Source of the DNA: Bombardia bombarda
Taxonomy: Eukaryota; Ascomycota; Sordariomycetes; Sordariales; Lasiosphaeriaceae
NCBI GenBank assembly: GCA_030512295.1
Contig: JAULSR010000002.1
Span: 4,960,001 to 5,024,000 of the forward strand
DNA: 64,000 bases
Reading direction: 5' to 3'
Below are positions 43,057 through 54,628 of this stretch, piece by piece. The notes beneath the pieces were generated by a model. It saw only the letters and a program-made list of their open reading frames with translations. It was not told the DNA's origin and ran no database searches. How positions within the stretch are numbered: position 1 is the first letter of the stretch; each line of letters starts with the position of its first letter. The position numbers and the translations under genes are program-made.

Positions 43057-45105
43057 TTACACATCACTTCGTATACTACCCATTACCAGTGCCTCCACCT
43101 TTGATCCCCTGCGCAGAGGCTCCGGCCCGCTTGGCAAGGAGAGCAGAGCGTTTGCGCCCTTCAAACTACCTACCTTTGAGCTTCGTTGACCACCTGTGCT
43201 GGTGGCAGAGAGGACTCCATCCTTGGTAACGGACACAATGGCCCGGTGGTACTCAGGTCTGGCCTTGTCCAGCGGGAAGTCGTGAGACAAAATCACGGGC
43301 ACCCTTGTCAAGCCCGGGGAAGTGATGCCCGACATCTGGTGCAGCGACGGCAGCACAAAGAGATGGAACGTGACCAGCGCCGACGCAGGATTCCCCGGCA
43401 GCGAGAATATGACCTTGTCGACCCTCTCGCCAGCATTGTTCTTCACCGGCACGGTCGCGAACGTGGTCGGCTTGCCCGGCTTCATGGCCACGCGGCCAAA
43501 GTGGATCGTCCCGCCGAGGGAGCGCTCGATGGTGGGCTTCAGGAGGTCCAGCTCGCCCATCGACACGCCGCCCGTAGTGATGACCAGGTCCACCCGGCGC
43601 AGCGCCTGACGCAGCGCCTCTTCCAGCGTCCCGGCCTTGTCGCTCGCCACACCAAGATCAACGACCTCGTAGCCCCAGTCCCTCGCCGCAGAGATGAGCG
43701 TCGGCCGGTTCGTATCCCGCACCTCGCCGAGCCGCAGCTCACCCGGCCGGTCGTGCTGCACGATCTCGTCGCCCGTCGAGAGCACGCCGACGACGGGGCG
43801 TCGGTAGATTTTCGCCTCTGCCACGCCGACAGCAGCCAACAAACCAATCTCGCCGCCCACCGCAGACACCTGATCGCCCTTCTTCAGAATCACAGTGCCC
43901 TGCTTGACATCGCTCCCAACTTCCCTGATGTTCTCCCCCTCCTTCACCCCGTCCGCCAAAATCTCCACCTCCTTCTCCTCCCCTCCGTCCTCAGACGCAA
44001 GCACCGTGTCCTCCACCATGATGACAGAAGTCGCCCCGGGGGGCAGCGGCGCGCCCGTAGTGATCCTTGTGATTTCCCCTTCTTTCAGAGGGGGCGCCTC
44101 ACCGGGGCTAGCGTGCGAGACCGACACGACGGGGAACACGCCCTTCATGTTGCCGTCGGCGGGCACGACGACGGCGTACCCGTCGACGATGCTCGCGCGG
44201 AACGCCGGCACGTTCTCCTCGGCGCGCACATCCTGCGCAAGCACCGCGCCGACCAGCGCACTGTCTACCTTGGCGCCGCTGGCGATCTCGGGGGCGGGAG
44301 TGTGCTGCTGGATCAAGGTCAGGGCATCGTCGACAGATTTCATGGGGAAGGGGGATTCCCTGTGGCGGCGGCTAGGACCGAGGCTCGGGTCGTTGGACTT
44401 TGGGTTTTCGCTGGGCTGGGTGTGGCGGACGAGACCGCCGCCCCCGTGGTTGTGCCCGTGCCCGTGTCCATATCCATGGCCGTGATGATGACCGTGGGAG
44501 TGGTGGCTGTGTGTGTGAGAAGATAGAGAGGCAACATTGCCGGCAGCTGCCCCTACTCCCGCGTCCTGCTCCAGCTTCTTGACGCCCCCCTTGTGCAGAG
44601 TCCTCGAGTCCAAGCCGGCAGCCTGCAGACAGGCATGGGGTAGCATCTTGATGACGGCCTGCAGGTTCTCCCTGGCACCCTTGGGCGACCCCGGCAGCGT
44701 GATGATGACGGTCTTGTTCCTCACGCCGGCGACGGGCCTCGACATCATGGCGAAGGGGGTCACGGCCAGCGAGGCGGCCAGCATGCCGTGTACCAGACCC
44801 GGCGCTTGCTTGTGCAGCAGAGCCGAGACGGCCTCGGGGGTGTGGTCTGCCACGGCGAAGCCTGTGCCGCCTGTGGTGATGATCAAGTTCACGGGAGTGT
44901 CATTGTCTGCCCAGGTCTGGATTTGTTTATTGATCTGCGTGACTACGTCGCTGACGATTTTGGACTCGGTGACGGCCCATTGGCCCCCGCCGTCTTTCTC
45001 GAAGACATCCCGCAAGGTAGCGTCGGCGGCATCTGTGGAGGGGTCCTTGGCTGCTGTTGTTGAGACGATGAGGATTGCTGCTGTGAGACTGTTGGGAGAC
45101 GACAT
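43057..45105 (-). CDS. Two-domain molybdopterin biosynthesis protein (MogA-MoeA fusion; gephyrin/Cnx type)
   Basis: One exon of 682 residues. The N-terminal MogA/MoaB-like domain (about 8-165) has LIITTGGTGFAVADHTPEAV and LPGSPKGARENLQAV; it adenylylates molybdopterin. The C-terminal MoeA-like domain (about 255-675) has VDSALVGAVLAQDVRA, VDGYAV, GDEIV, VITTGGVSMGELD, KPGKPTTFA and SLPGNPASALVTF; it inserts molybdate. The domain order MogA then MoeA is that of gephyrin and fungal CnxE/nit-9, the reverse of plant Cnx1. The product is the molybdenum cofactor for nitrate reductase, sulfite oxidase and xanthine dehydrogenase. The linker is unusually His-rich: 13 of residues 197-220 are histidine, alternating with glycine. 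The start at MSSPNSLTAA was preferred over a 93-codon upstream extension. Confidence 0.94.
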   Translation of the reverse strand: MSSPNSLTAAILIVSTTAAKDPSTDAADATLRDVFEKDGGGQWAVTESKIVSDVVTQINKQIQTWADNDTPVNLIITTGGTGFAVADHTPEAVSALLHKQAPGLVHGMLAASLAVTPFAMMSRPVAGVRNKTVIITLPGSPKGARENLQAVIKMLPHACLQAAGLDSRTLHKGGVKKLEQDAGVGAAAGNVASLSSHTHSHHSHGHHHGHGYGHGHGHNHGGGGLVRHTQPSENPKSNDPSLGPSRRHRESPFPMKSVDDALTLIQQHTPAPEIASGAKVDSALVGAVLAQDVRAEENVPAFRASIVDGYAVVVPADGNMKGVFPVVSVSHASPGEAPPLKEGEITRITTGAPLPPGATSVIMVEDTVLASEDGGEEKEVEILADGVKEGENIREVGSDVKQGTVILKKGDQVSAVGGEIGLLAAVGVAEAKIYRRPVVGVLSTGDEIVQHDRPGELRLGEVRDTNRPTLISAARDWGYEVVDLGVASDKAGTLEEALRQALRRVDLVITTGGVSMGELDLLKPTIERSLGGTIHFGRVAMKPGKPTTFATVPVKNNAGERVDKVIFSLPGNPASALVTFHLFVLPSLHQMSGITSPGLTRVPVILSHDFPLDKARPEYHRAIVSVTKDGVLSATSTGGQRSSKVGSLKGANALLSLPSGPEPLRRGSKVEALVMGSIRSDV

Positions 45106-45927
45106 GGTGAACCAACTACCCGCCTGGCTGACTATAATATCGATAAGATGACCAGAGATAGCATGTATATAATGCTTCCAGATGAAAGGGGGAAGCGCAC
45201 CTGTAAGTTGGGTACTGATGCCGCAGAGCTTACTGAGCTCCGCTGAGTGAATCGCAGTTTGCAGGGGTGCCCCGGGATGACGTTTGGAGAAAGGTGGGGT
45301 AGATCTGGGCAACACAGGCCTGAGAGAAAAGGGGAGAAACTGCCCTGCCAACGGCAACATGCAAAGCAGATGTGTACACATCACGTCTTTCTGGAAAGCT
45401 GCAACTTAAGGATATAAGGACCGCAAATAAATACGAATAATCTCAGCTTAACACGACATCGCTTCCAGTCCCTTTGTAGCATGCGCTTAAAGTTTTGTTT
45501 TACATCGATTATAGTAGTATCAAACTCTCAGTCTTGTAACAGGTTTATCATCTTCAAAGAGAGCCCGTTCGGATTAAACATACTTTATTAAAAAAGTAGA
45601 ATCACCTTATCAGCTTTGAAGCACAGTTTTTGGGTATCATTACAAGCTCATATAACTCTCAGTTTCTTGCCAGTCAACCAGTGTATAAACTGTAGAGGGG
45701 TTCACGCCCCACTTATTACAGTTCCCAACGTTCGTCAACCCTGCCAAGCGCCAGCTGCCACAGCATTCGCCAGCCCGACCGCCAAGGAACCTTTTCAAGC
45801 TTGCCTGATGGCTTGTGAGATCCATCAACTTTCAGCACTCACTCACTCAACCAACCCACCGACACAACTCTCATAAAAGTTCACCCTTCTCCAATCACAC
45901 ATTGATATCACCAGTCAATAGCCTATC
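45106..45927. promoter_or_regulatory. Divergent promoter of the molybdopterin gene and POP5
   Basis: 822-bp head-to-head spacer; AT-rich in the middle (about 45400-45650). No gene is recognised; ORFs of 60-86 codons look like chance. Confidence 0.5.
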
Positions 45928-46675
45928 ATGGTTCGCCTCAAGGACCGGTACCTGCTGGTCAGCATCGTCTACACCGACTTGCTAGCTTCTCAACAAGCCA
46001 AAAAGGGAAACAACCCCCCCGTGTCGGATCTGCTTCTGTACAACCAGCCCACCACCGGCGAGCTGAAACCGCAGATACTGCTCAAGGCCATCCGCAACCA
46101 GGTAGCCTCGCTTTTCGGTGATTGTGGGTCTGGCGCCGTGGACCGCAGTCTTCAAGGCAAGTGTTTATTTGACATAATACAACCAAAACTCCAAACTCCC
46201 ATGAGACCAACCCTTCCCTTTTCAGACAGAAAAAGAAGTGCAAAAAACCAAAACAAAGCAAAAAGTCTAACAAGCACCAACAGTCAAGTATCTCTCACCG
46301 GCAACCTCAACATTCATTCTCCGCATTTCGCGAAGCCACTACCGGCTCGTCTGGGCTGCTCTCTCCTTCATGGACCGCCTGCCGACCCGCGACGGGCGAC
46401 CATGTATCTTCCGCGTCGTTCGCGTCAGCGGCACCATCCGCAAGGTCGAGGAGGAGGCTGTCCGCCGCGCCAAGCTTCTGATCCTCGCGGCAAAGGACGA
46501 GGCCGCCGGCAACAAGAATGCAGGCACTGCTCTCGATGCCCTCTTCCGTGGTGGCAGCGGCGGCAGCAGCAAAGACCCAGCCCGCAATTTGACTATGTTG
46601 AGCGATCAGGACGATGACGATGACGACGACGAGGGGTCAGCGCCCGGAGACGGCGAGGCATCGTATGACGATTGA
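45928..46675 (+). CDS. POP5: Ribonuclease P/MRP protein subunit Pop5
   Basis: Two exons (45928..46156 and 46284..46675) encode 206 residues. The first exon begins MVRLKDRYLLVSIVY and contains ILLKAIRNQVASLFGDCGSG; the second begins VKYLSPATSTFILRISRSHY and continues with RLVWAALSFM, FRVVRVSGTIRKVEEEAVRRAK: all are Pop5 core motifs. The tail is acidic (DDDDDDDEG). Pop5 is a shared subunit of nuclear RNase P and RNase MRP, acting in pre-tRNA and pre-rRNA processing. The intron starts with GC (AAG, then GCAAGT) and ends CAACAG; no GT donor in the area restores the conserved frame. The gene ends 27 bp before the end of the convergent GPN2 gene. Confidence 0.93.
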
Positions 46676-46702
46676 AGAAGCCCCGCATCATCATGAGAAA
46701 TT

Positions 46703-47920
46703 TCACTTCTTTTTACGCTCTACGCGGATACCTGAACCCCCCGCCGGCGGTTGATGTGGTGCCATAGGGGCGCCGCCAAAACCATCACCACCTACACCGT
46801 CCTCCGCGTCAGCCTGCGCCTGCTTCTCCTCGACCTTGGCCCGCTCCTCCTCCTCGGCTTTGGCCTCGGCCGCGTCGTACTCGTCCTTGTTGTCGATCCA
46901 CCTGTCCTGGAGGTCGACGCCCTCCATCAGCGAAGACTCGTTGCGCATAGCCACCTGCCAGACGGTGTCGTTGCTGCCCTCGGCGCTGCCGAAGACGTAG
47001 CCGCCGGCGCGGTCGATGACGCGCAGCAGGTGCATCATGCTCCGCTTATTCTCGACCGCCAGCACCTCGAAGCTGACGAGCCCGAAGCGGTCGACGAGGT
47101 CGACGATGGCCTGGTTGAGGCGCGTGTACTTGCCGCGGCGCATGGCGGGCGACTCGGCCTCGAGCGAGGGCATGAGGTAATTGAGGTCTTGGATCTCGGT
47201 GTAGAAGTCGAGGTTGAAGGGGAGGGGGTCGTAGGACGATATCTTGTCGATCTTGGTCAGGACGTTGATGTGGGGGAGGTCCATCTGCAGCATGGCGCGC
47301 AGGGAGAGGAGGATGTTGGAGATGAAGAGGGAGGGCTGGGTGAGGCAGAAGCAGTCGGAGAGGTGGATGGCTACTAGCTGTTGTTTGTTAGAGAAAAGTA
47401 TTACGGGCGAAGCAGAGCATAGCAAAAGCTTCATCGTACCCTGTATCCCAGCTTCTGTAGCCGGTAAAAGATGTTGCGCAACGAGTTGTGGTGCGTGTAC
47501 AGCTCAACCTGACCGGGGCAGTCGAATATCACATAATCGTCGCCTATTTCCTTGAGGCCGTTTTCAAGCCACTCCATGTTGTTCTCTAGCTCCTCCAGTG
47601 CGTACAAGACCCCGCCGTTGGGACCGAGTCGGTCGTCGGCCATGATCTCCTCTAATGTCACCAAGCTTCGTATGTCGAGCGCGCAGGGGTAGTTTGTGTG
47701 GTCGTTCGCGGGGTCTAGGTTGATGACAGAGCATTGTCGCCCGATGGCGCCCATGAACTGATGCACTAGATTTGGGCGAAACCTGGTCAGCGCGCATCGC
47801 AGCCTGCGGCGGCCGGCGGGACGCATAGCAGGTGATTAGGACGGGACAACACTTACTGCCATCACAATAGGTACTCTTCCCAGACCCCGGGCTCCCGAGG
47901 ACGAGCTGTCCGAAGGGCAT
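46703..47920 (-). CDS. GPN2: GPN-loop GTPase 2
   Basis: Three exons on the minus strand (47857..47920, 47440..47765, 46703..47377) encode 354 residues. The start is MPFGQLVLGSPGSGKSTYC, with the P-loop GSPGSGKST at 9-17. The defining GPN loop appears in DDRLGPNGGVLYALEEL, then DYVIFDCPGQVELYTHH (switch II), LLSLRAMLQMDLPHINVLTKID (TKID guanine motif) and the PhosphoMimic C-terminal region. The last 70 residues are charged low complexity ending RVERKKK. Gpn2 works with Gpn1/Gpn3 in assembly and nuclear import of RNA polymerases II and III. Intron phases agree; the YRLVAIHLSD junction is typical of the family. Confidence 0.94.
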
Positions 47921-48506
47921 GATGATGTAAAGTTTGTGTCTGGTCTTGGCGAATACTGATGGAGAATTTATGTTCGTTTGGGATAAGAAAACCACGTATG
48001 AAATGCAACTGCGTATGCTGTTTAAGACAATCAATCCAGAAAATGGTGGTGTAATATGTGATCCTAGAGAAACGTAAGTCTGGAATCGAGCAAAGTTCCC
48101 AGTGTAGTCGCTGCTGCCCCACTAAGAGACTGAGGATATGACGGCAGGTGAGCGCCGCCGCCACCCCTCCCCCAGCGGAATATAGTGAAGGTAGCGTGGG
48201 GTTAGCAGCGGCAGCAGCAGGCCGCCTGCAGCTGCGCCTGGAATAGAAATTTAGCGGTAGGTCGCGGCAGAATCGCTAGTGTCAATCGATAGGAAGGAAC
48301 CCTTGTTTACACTTTCAGGCGCCCCCGTTACAGCCAGCTTCCCGCTCGGTGTATCCAGTACTACGAATTATAGCATTAGCGTCCTCGAGTTCCTGAGCTT
48401 CACCTCTGCTGAGTCTTCGAAAGCTGATTTAAACCTACAACAATTCCCCACCCCTCGCTCCTGCAATCTCGCCCACAGAGTTATATCTCTAAGAAACAGA
48501 CAGGAA
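47921..48506. promoter_or_regulatory. Divergent promoter of GPN2 and BUB3
   Basis: 586-bp head-to-head spacer containing both promoters and leaders, with a short GCAGCGGCAGCAGCAGGC stretch near 48205. No gene is seen. Confidence 0.55.
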
Positions 48507-49805
48507 ATGGCACCAGGTAAGTACAACCAATTCCCTCCTGCGCCTTACAGCGATAGATACGCGCCCCAAACAAGCTCGAGGAATACAAGCAAGCAACCAA
48601 CCATCTAACAAAAACCACCACCAACCCTCAGCAACCCAATTCGAGGTGGCGCAACCGCCCAACGACGCTATATCTGCCCTTAAGTTCTCGCCAGACTCGT
48701 CGAACCGGCTCCTCGTCTCTTCCTGGGACAAGAATGTCTACCTGTACGAGGTCGTCGCCGCCGAGGAGGGCGCAGAGACGGCAAAGGCGAACCTAGTCAA
48801 GACATATGAACATCGCGCGCCCGTACTAGATGTCTGCTTCGGAGCGGCTGGCCAAGATGAGGCCTTCACCGCCGGCATGGATCACCAGGTCAAGAGGATC
48901 GACCTTGGGACGGGCGAGCAGACGGTGCTGAGCAAGCACTCGGCGCCGGTGCGGTGCGTCGTGTACAGCAAGGAGCATTGTAAGTTTGTTGACGCAACAG
49001 GGAGAAGCAGAACTCTATTCATGAAGCAGAAGAAAAGCGCAGCGCATAAGCTGACAAAAAAACAGCCATCCTCGTCTCAGCCTCCTGGGACAGCACCCTC
49101 CACGTCCACAGCACCGCCTCATCCTCCTCCTCCTCACCCCTCATCGTCAACCTCCCAGGCAAGCCCCACGCAATGGCCGCCAGCCCCTCCAAGCTCGTCG
49201 TCGCCATGACCGCCCGCCTAGTACACATCTACGACCTGCCCTCCCTCGCCACCGCCCTCTCCTCCTCCTCCGCCTCCAACGGCAGCTCCACGTCCACCGA
49301 CATCCAGCCCTGGCAGCAGCGCGAGTCCTCCCTCAAGTTCCTCACGCGCGCCGTCGCCTGCATGCCCAACGACGCCGGCTACGCCACCAGCTCCATCGAG
49401 GGCCGCGTCGCCGTCGAGTGGTTCGAGGACACGGCCGAGTCGCAGGCGCGCAAGTACGCCTTCAAGTGCCACCGCCAGACGGCCCCCGAAGAAGATGGCG
49501 GCGGCGATATTGTGTACCCCGTGCACGCGCTCGCCTTCCATCCCGTGTATGGCACGTTCGCCTCGGGCGGCGGCGACGGCACCGTAGCGCTGTGGGACGC
49601 CGAGGCTAAGCGCAGGATGCGCCAGTACCAAAAGTTTCCGGATAGCGTGGCGGCGCTGGCGTTTTCCGGGGATGGCAAGTATCTGGCGATTGGCGTGTGT
49701 CCTGGGTTTGAGACGGGCATGGAGGATTATACGGGCGAGGGGCGGACGAAGGTGTTTATTAGGGAGCTGAGCGAGACGGAAGCGAAGGGAAAGGGGGCGA
49801 AGTGA
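48507..49805 (+). CDS. BUB3: Mitotic checkpoint WD40 protein Bub3
   Basis: Three exons (48507..48516, 48632..48979, 49066..49805) encode 365 residues. The first coding exon is only 10 nt (ATG GCA CCA G) and ends at GTAAGT; splicing to the CTCAG acceptor gives MAPATQFEVAQPPNDAIS, the usual Bub3 start. WD blades follow: ALKFSPDSSNRLLVSSWDKNVYLYEV, APVLDVCFG, SILVSASWDSTLHVH, EGRVAVEWFED, and the family signature VYPVHALAFHPVYGTFASGGGDGTVALWD. Bub3 carries Bub1 and Mad3/BubR1 to phosphorylated KNL1 at kinetochores. A Ser-rich insert between blades 3 and 4 (about 175-200) is longer than in yeast. Confidence 0.93.
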
Positions 49806-51352
49806 GGGTGGATTCTGTTGAAGAAAATGGTGTATGTTTTTTGGTTTTGTTGTTTGTATGTACTGGCGTTTTTGGGGAAGTGGTGGGAAAGACGGTAAAT
49901 CGTCAAATGGTATCTTACTATTACTACCTACCTATCTGTATGCGTTCTACGACAGTCTGGCAGACAGACAGACTGGCACTCGGGCATCAGCAGATTTCTG
50001 GCAAAGTATATTGCGTCCGTGTGACTTCACGGCGATACAGGTGTGGCTAAGGAATACTACAGCTTGGCTATAAATGGGGGTGAGTTCTTCGATAGAGTAC
50101 TATCCTATCTCCGAGACTGACAGTTCCTACAGCCGCAGTGAGATTGTTTTCAGAGACGGGATTGTCCTTTTTCGGCGGCGTATCTTTTGATGGAACTGTG
50201 TAAATTTTCTTGCCATTCCATAATTAGAAGATTGGCATGCAACACCTACCACGCACGGTTTGTGAAACGACGTTTTCTGTATTGACTCGGTCACGACACT
50301 GGTAAGTTTAGTAAAAGAGGATTATTTACATTCAAATTTATACTATTCTTCAGGCTATGAGCTCAACCTAAAGCTGCTATTTGCTTTCTTATTCTGCTGA
50401 GATAGGAATTATAACAAAGCCAAATAAGGAGATCATGTTTTGATGTGCACCGCAGCTCGCTTAGCTGTCAACATTAGGTCCACTCAAAGCATTCTCAACC
50501 AACCTCAATCAAAAATCTCGAATCTTGGTGCGTTTCTCTTATACTACGTAGGATCAACATGTTCTATTTTTCTAGGTTGAAAACATTGAAGAATTCACCT
50601 TCCAATTGCCCTGCGCAAGGTTGGATTAGCAAGACAAGACCGTGGCGTTCGGCTAGTGTCGACGATCCCGTTCCCGGCGGGGGCACTAGGTGCAGGCGAC
50701 TATCCGAGACCTCAACCCTCGTCATTATCTGCCTTCTATCCCAGCCGAAAAAATAAGCCCACGTGAGTAACAACTGACGCCTGTGACCTTTGGAAATCTG
50801 TAGGTACTTTTGAAACCGACATATTAGATGGTCCTCGAAACAATAATGAAACAGCTGTTGTGTGTTTTCATCAAACAAAGAAACACATGAGCCCGACCTC
50901 ACCCGGTTATCGTTCCCAATTCGATAGCCCGATCGCGCTTGACGTTAATAGGTTGACAATGGAAGCCACGTAAGGCACGACCCACCACCCGAGACCGGCG
51001 TCGCGGGACCTGGAGAGATAGCGCTGTTTGGTTTCAACCTCCGACGAGATGAAAAAAGGGTGACTAATGTTGCTCGATGGGCGACACCGCTAGTCCAACT
51101 GTCCTCGTGATAACTTTCCTCTATTATCATTCTGCCCCCTCACAATAGCTGCGTCAGACCAGCATTCCCAAAACCAACACCCTGAGAAGAGAGCAGTAGT
51201 ATTAATATCTCTTTATTCGTCGGCACTGTCGAGACTTGATTGAACTTCTGCACGCATCGACCCCCAATCCCATTTTCCCACAACATCGTGAATACCCTGC
51301 CCATCACATCGACCTGTCATCTTCGTCGGCATCATCCATTTCGGTCGTCAGT
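49806..51352. other. BUB3 3' flank and cysteine dioxygenase upstream region
   Basis: About 1.5 kb. 50200-50560 is AT-rich. Short ORFs of 60-112 codons on both strands show nothing recognisable. Confidence 0.5.
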
Positions 51353-52145
51353 ATGGCTCTCGGTCTCGTTCGGACGCAAGCCTCGTCAAGCGGGCCGTCG
51401 TCTTCGTTGGCGTGTGGATATGGCGTCGACGTGAATGCCACCAACAGCAATATTATGAGCGAGAACAACTTCGATGACCTCGTCGTGGCCTTGAAGGAAG
51501 CCTTGGGCCCATCGTCGGGTCTCACGTCGGGCGATGTCGACGTTGAGCACCTCACCCAGCTGATGCAAGAGTATGCAAGCGACGAGAGAGAATGGTCTGG
51601 GTTCGCCATGGGCGACGAGAGCCGCGGGTACACCAGAAACCTGGTTGATGAGGGAAACGGCAAGAGCAACCTCGTAAGTGCTCCATCCATACATCCATCC
51701 ACCAGTCCATCATCCAAGCATCAAGCCCCCTATCCGCTCCACACGTCGCGCTTGTTCTCATACCAGGAGACAGCTCGTCCTCGTCTGGTCGCCCGGCAAA
51801 GGCAGCCCGATCCACGACCACGGCAACGCGCATTGTCTCATGAAGATCCTCCGAGGCAACCTGACCGAGACTCGGTACGCCTTTCCGGACAGCGACAATA
51901 AGGAAGAGAAGCCGATGCGGGTGATATCAGAAAAGATACACAAGCAGAACGAGGTGGCGTACATGGCAGACGAGCTGGGGGTTCACCGCGTGTGGAACCA
52001 GGGCAGCGACTTCGCTGTCTCGCTCCATCTGTATACGCCGCCCAACGTGGCCAAGGGAGGTTGCCACATCTTCAACCCGGACACGGGCAAGAAGAGCCAC
52101 ATCAAGAATTGCGGACACTACTCGGCGTATGGGGTGAAGCTCTGA
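51353..52145 (+). CDS. Cysteine dioxygenase
   Basis: Two exons (51353..51673 and 51774..52145) encode about 230 residues. The cupin core has all the expected ligands: His121 and His123 in SPIHDHGNAHC and His178 in ELGVHRVWN bind Fe(II); Cys128 and Tyr194 (SLHLYTPP) are placed like the Cys-Tyr cross-link pair of animal enzymes. It oxidises cysteine to cysteine sulfinate, controlling cysteine level and feeding taurine/sulfite production; fungi use it in cysteine detoxification. The acceptor is the second AG of CCAGGAGACAG, which gives SNLLVLVWSPGKGSP. The start could be 51353 or the in-frame ATG at 51455 (MSENNFDDLV), where the conserved part begins. Confidence 0.92.
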
Positions 52146-54628
52146 AAGGGAAAGGGAGACAACGGCAACCTAGGGAAAAGAAGACGACAGCACAATAAGG
52201 AGCAGAGAATGATTGATACCATAACAAGCACAGCATAGCATGACTTTATGAAAAGAACGACAGGAAAGGTTGGAATCAAGAAGAGTTACCAATGACCACC
52301 CACAACCTGATGATCGTGGTTTATAGCGCAGTTTTGTTGAATGCTGTAAGTGGATGCGAAGGCCATGGGGAGGTGGTTGGCGATGGAGGCCTGTAGAAGG
52401 CACCAACAATCCCATAAATGCGCTGGTTTCAAGGCTAGGGTAAAGCAGATGTCCCACGACGTTCATGAGCCTCAAAAGCACCTGAAAAGATGAAGAGGGG
52501 AGAAACAGAGGTTCGTTGTCGTCGTCGTGTCAAGGCATGCTTTTCAGGACCGCCTATTTGGGACTAGCACGGATTGCACCATATTCCGCCAATAACTCGC
52601 GACAGGGGGGTGTTTCCACGTCGAGGGCGAATCACATGATCCGCATGTCACGGCTGGACAAATGAAGTTACCTACCTTAATGATGGAGGGCGATCATACC
52701 TGCCTTGTCCAATCTTACCGAGATTCTTGGTATTACACACGGGATAACGGTGTGGATGGTGCGGATGTCTGGGTGAGGCAAGTGCGGTCCAGTGCAGTCC
52801 AAATGTCGTGCTGGAGTTGGTTGCCCAACAATTCTCGCCTCTCTGCGACATCTACCCGACCTTCACTGGGCAAATCACCGTCACGACGTCGCTTTCAGCA
52901 GACAGGAAAGCTGAAAATACAAACATGCAGGCTATGACCTCTGTTTAGGACTCTTGCGACTCTGAAGTCTTCTGAACCGGGGCTCTTCTGAACCGATCAG
53001 GAAGGATTGCCCGTATCTAGATTTCATCGCCAAATGGAACCCGTGCCGTCGGCAGCGCCATGCTGGCAATGCAACTCATTGCAGCCGACGATGCCCAGCC
53101 GCCAGCGCTATGAATCCTTCATCTTATTTAGTGTTGTTCATCCTACACAGTACACAACCGAGGACCGTAGGCGGCTGAGGTGTACACAGTACTAGTCCGT
53201 AACTACCTAAGTCTAGGGGCTGCTTCAAATCCAATTTCGGTCAGAGATTCAGCGCAACATCCAGGGGCTCATATATGATCGGACATATAGCAATGCCTCC
53301 AACAAACTACCCACCAGGCTATCCGAGCGGTTCATTCCCTGTATGTCTGCTATTGATACAAGGCAGCTGCGCTGTTCGCTGGATGTGTCCTATTCAGAGC
53401 GGCCGTGCACGTTTCAGATAGGCTCTCGTCATGTTCAATAGATCAGGTAGGTGTAGAGGTGTACTTTTTCTAGAAGGACCGTGGTATGCAAAGTACTCGA
53501 TAGACGAATCTACCGAGCCTATCAGCATAGTCAACCCAGACAGGAACGAGGTAAGCAACGCGCTGAATGGCTCCAAAACCACGGGTTACACTGATGCAAC
53601 GTCCAGTCAGATTCGACTCCACGCCTCCTGCGCCGTCGCGTGCTTAATGCCGAGCTAACTGACTCTGGTTCGAAGACGCCATTACTATGCGCAGCGCCTA
53701 CCCCCCTCGACAGGTCGCTCGCTGATGGCCGCGGAATTGGCGGAATTCATCCCAAGCAATTCATGTCGTGTTCCCCCTGATCCTTCGAAACAAGCCCTGG
53801 AGCTGCTACTACTTACTACACTACAGCCTGCTGCTGCTGTGTGACCAAACAACCGAACAGTTTCGTTTGTTGAGCGCCATTAAGCGATGGTAGTATTTCT
53901 GCTTCCTACAGTACATACCCCTTACTGTGTATAACTATTATTACAGTGACTGTTTACACTATCCATGTCATCTCACATAACTGCTTGTTAGTCATTTGCA
54001 AGAGCCGTTACATGACAGCCTCGCTTCACTCTGTTTGCCTAAGTTGCAAGAAGGACGGCGCATTCTGCACTCTGCAGAGGTCAGACCCTTTGGATGTAAG
54101 CCGCGTTGGGGTTCATTTTGATCAATCACACCCACCAAGAGCGGACGGGTGAGTCCGAGTTCGCAGTCGATCCCGTATGGAGGAAAGGTACTGCTGTGCC
54201 TGAGATCTGCTTTTGTGTGCTTGCTGCTTCTCTTTGTTGTGTTGCTGACATTGTGGTGTAGTTGGGCTGCTGCATGCGGCTTCAACCACCCATTGTTCGC
54301 ACGCTCATTCGTTTCTCTGCTCACTTGCAGGATTATCTCCTCACGGGCCCCCCTCCTTGTTCACCAATGTTACATAACAACCTACATAATACTGTGTGGT
54401 AGGTAGAGATTACTTGAGCATTCGGCATTCTCCCCTTCTTTAACGCCGTAGTCAGCACAATTGGTCATGACTAGTATAGTCCTGCCTGGCCTGCCCTTTC
54501 ATTCGCACTTGCTCCAAAACAAGATGGTGGCTCTCTTCTACTGCTAGTAACTTTAGACGTTATGAAGTGAGAAACGCCACCAAGTCAATTATTTTCTTTC
54601 GTGTTGCCCACTGGGTAATGTAGTGATC
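52146..54628. other. 2.5-kb intergenic region
   Basis: 3' flank of the cysteine dioxygenase gene and a long upstream region of the receptor gene. Only short ORFs (at most about 110 codons) on both strands; no domain, RNA gene or transposon feature is recognised. Confidence 0.5.

Noticed and set aside
43186..44526. 446-codon + strand ORF
   Set aside because: Antisense shadow of the molybdopterin fusion gene; Arg/His/Asp-rich without a domain.
46751..47377. 208-codon + strand Val/Leu/Glu-rich ORF
   Set aside because: Antisense to the last exon of GPN2.
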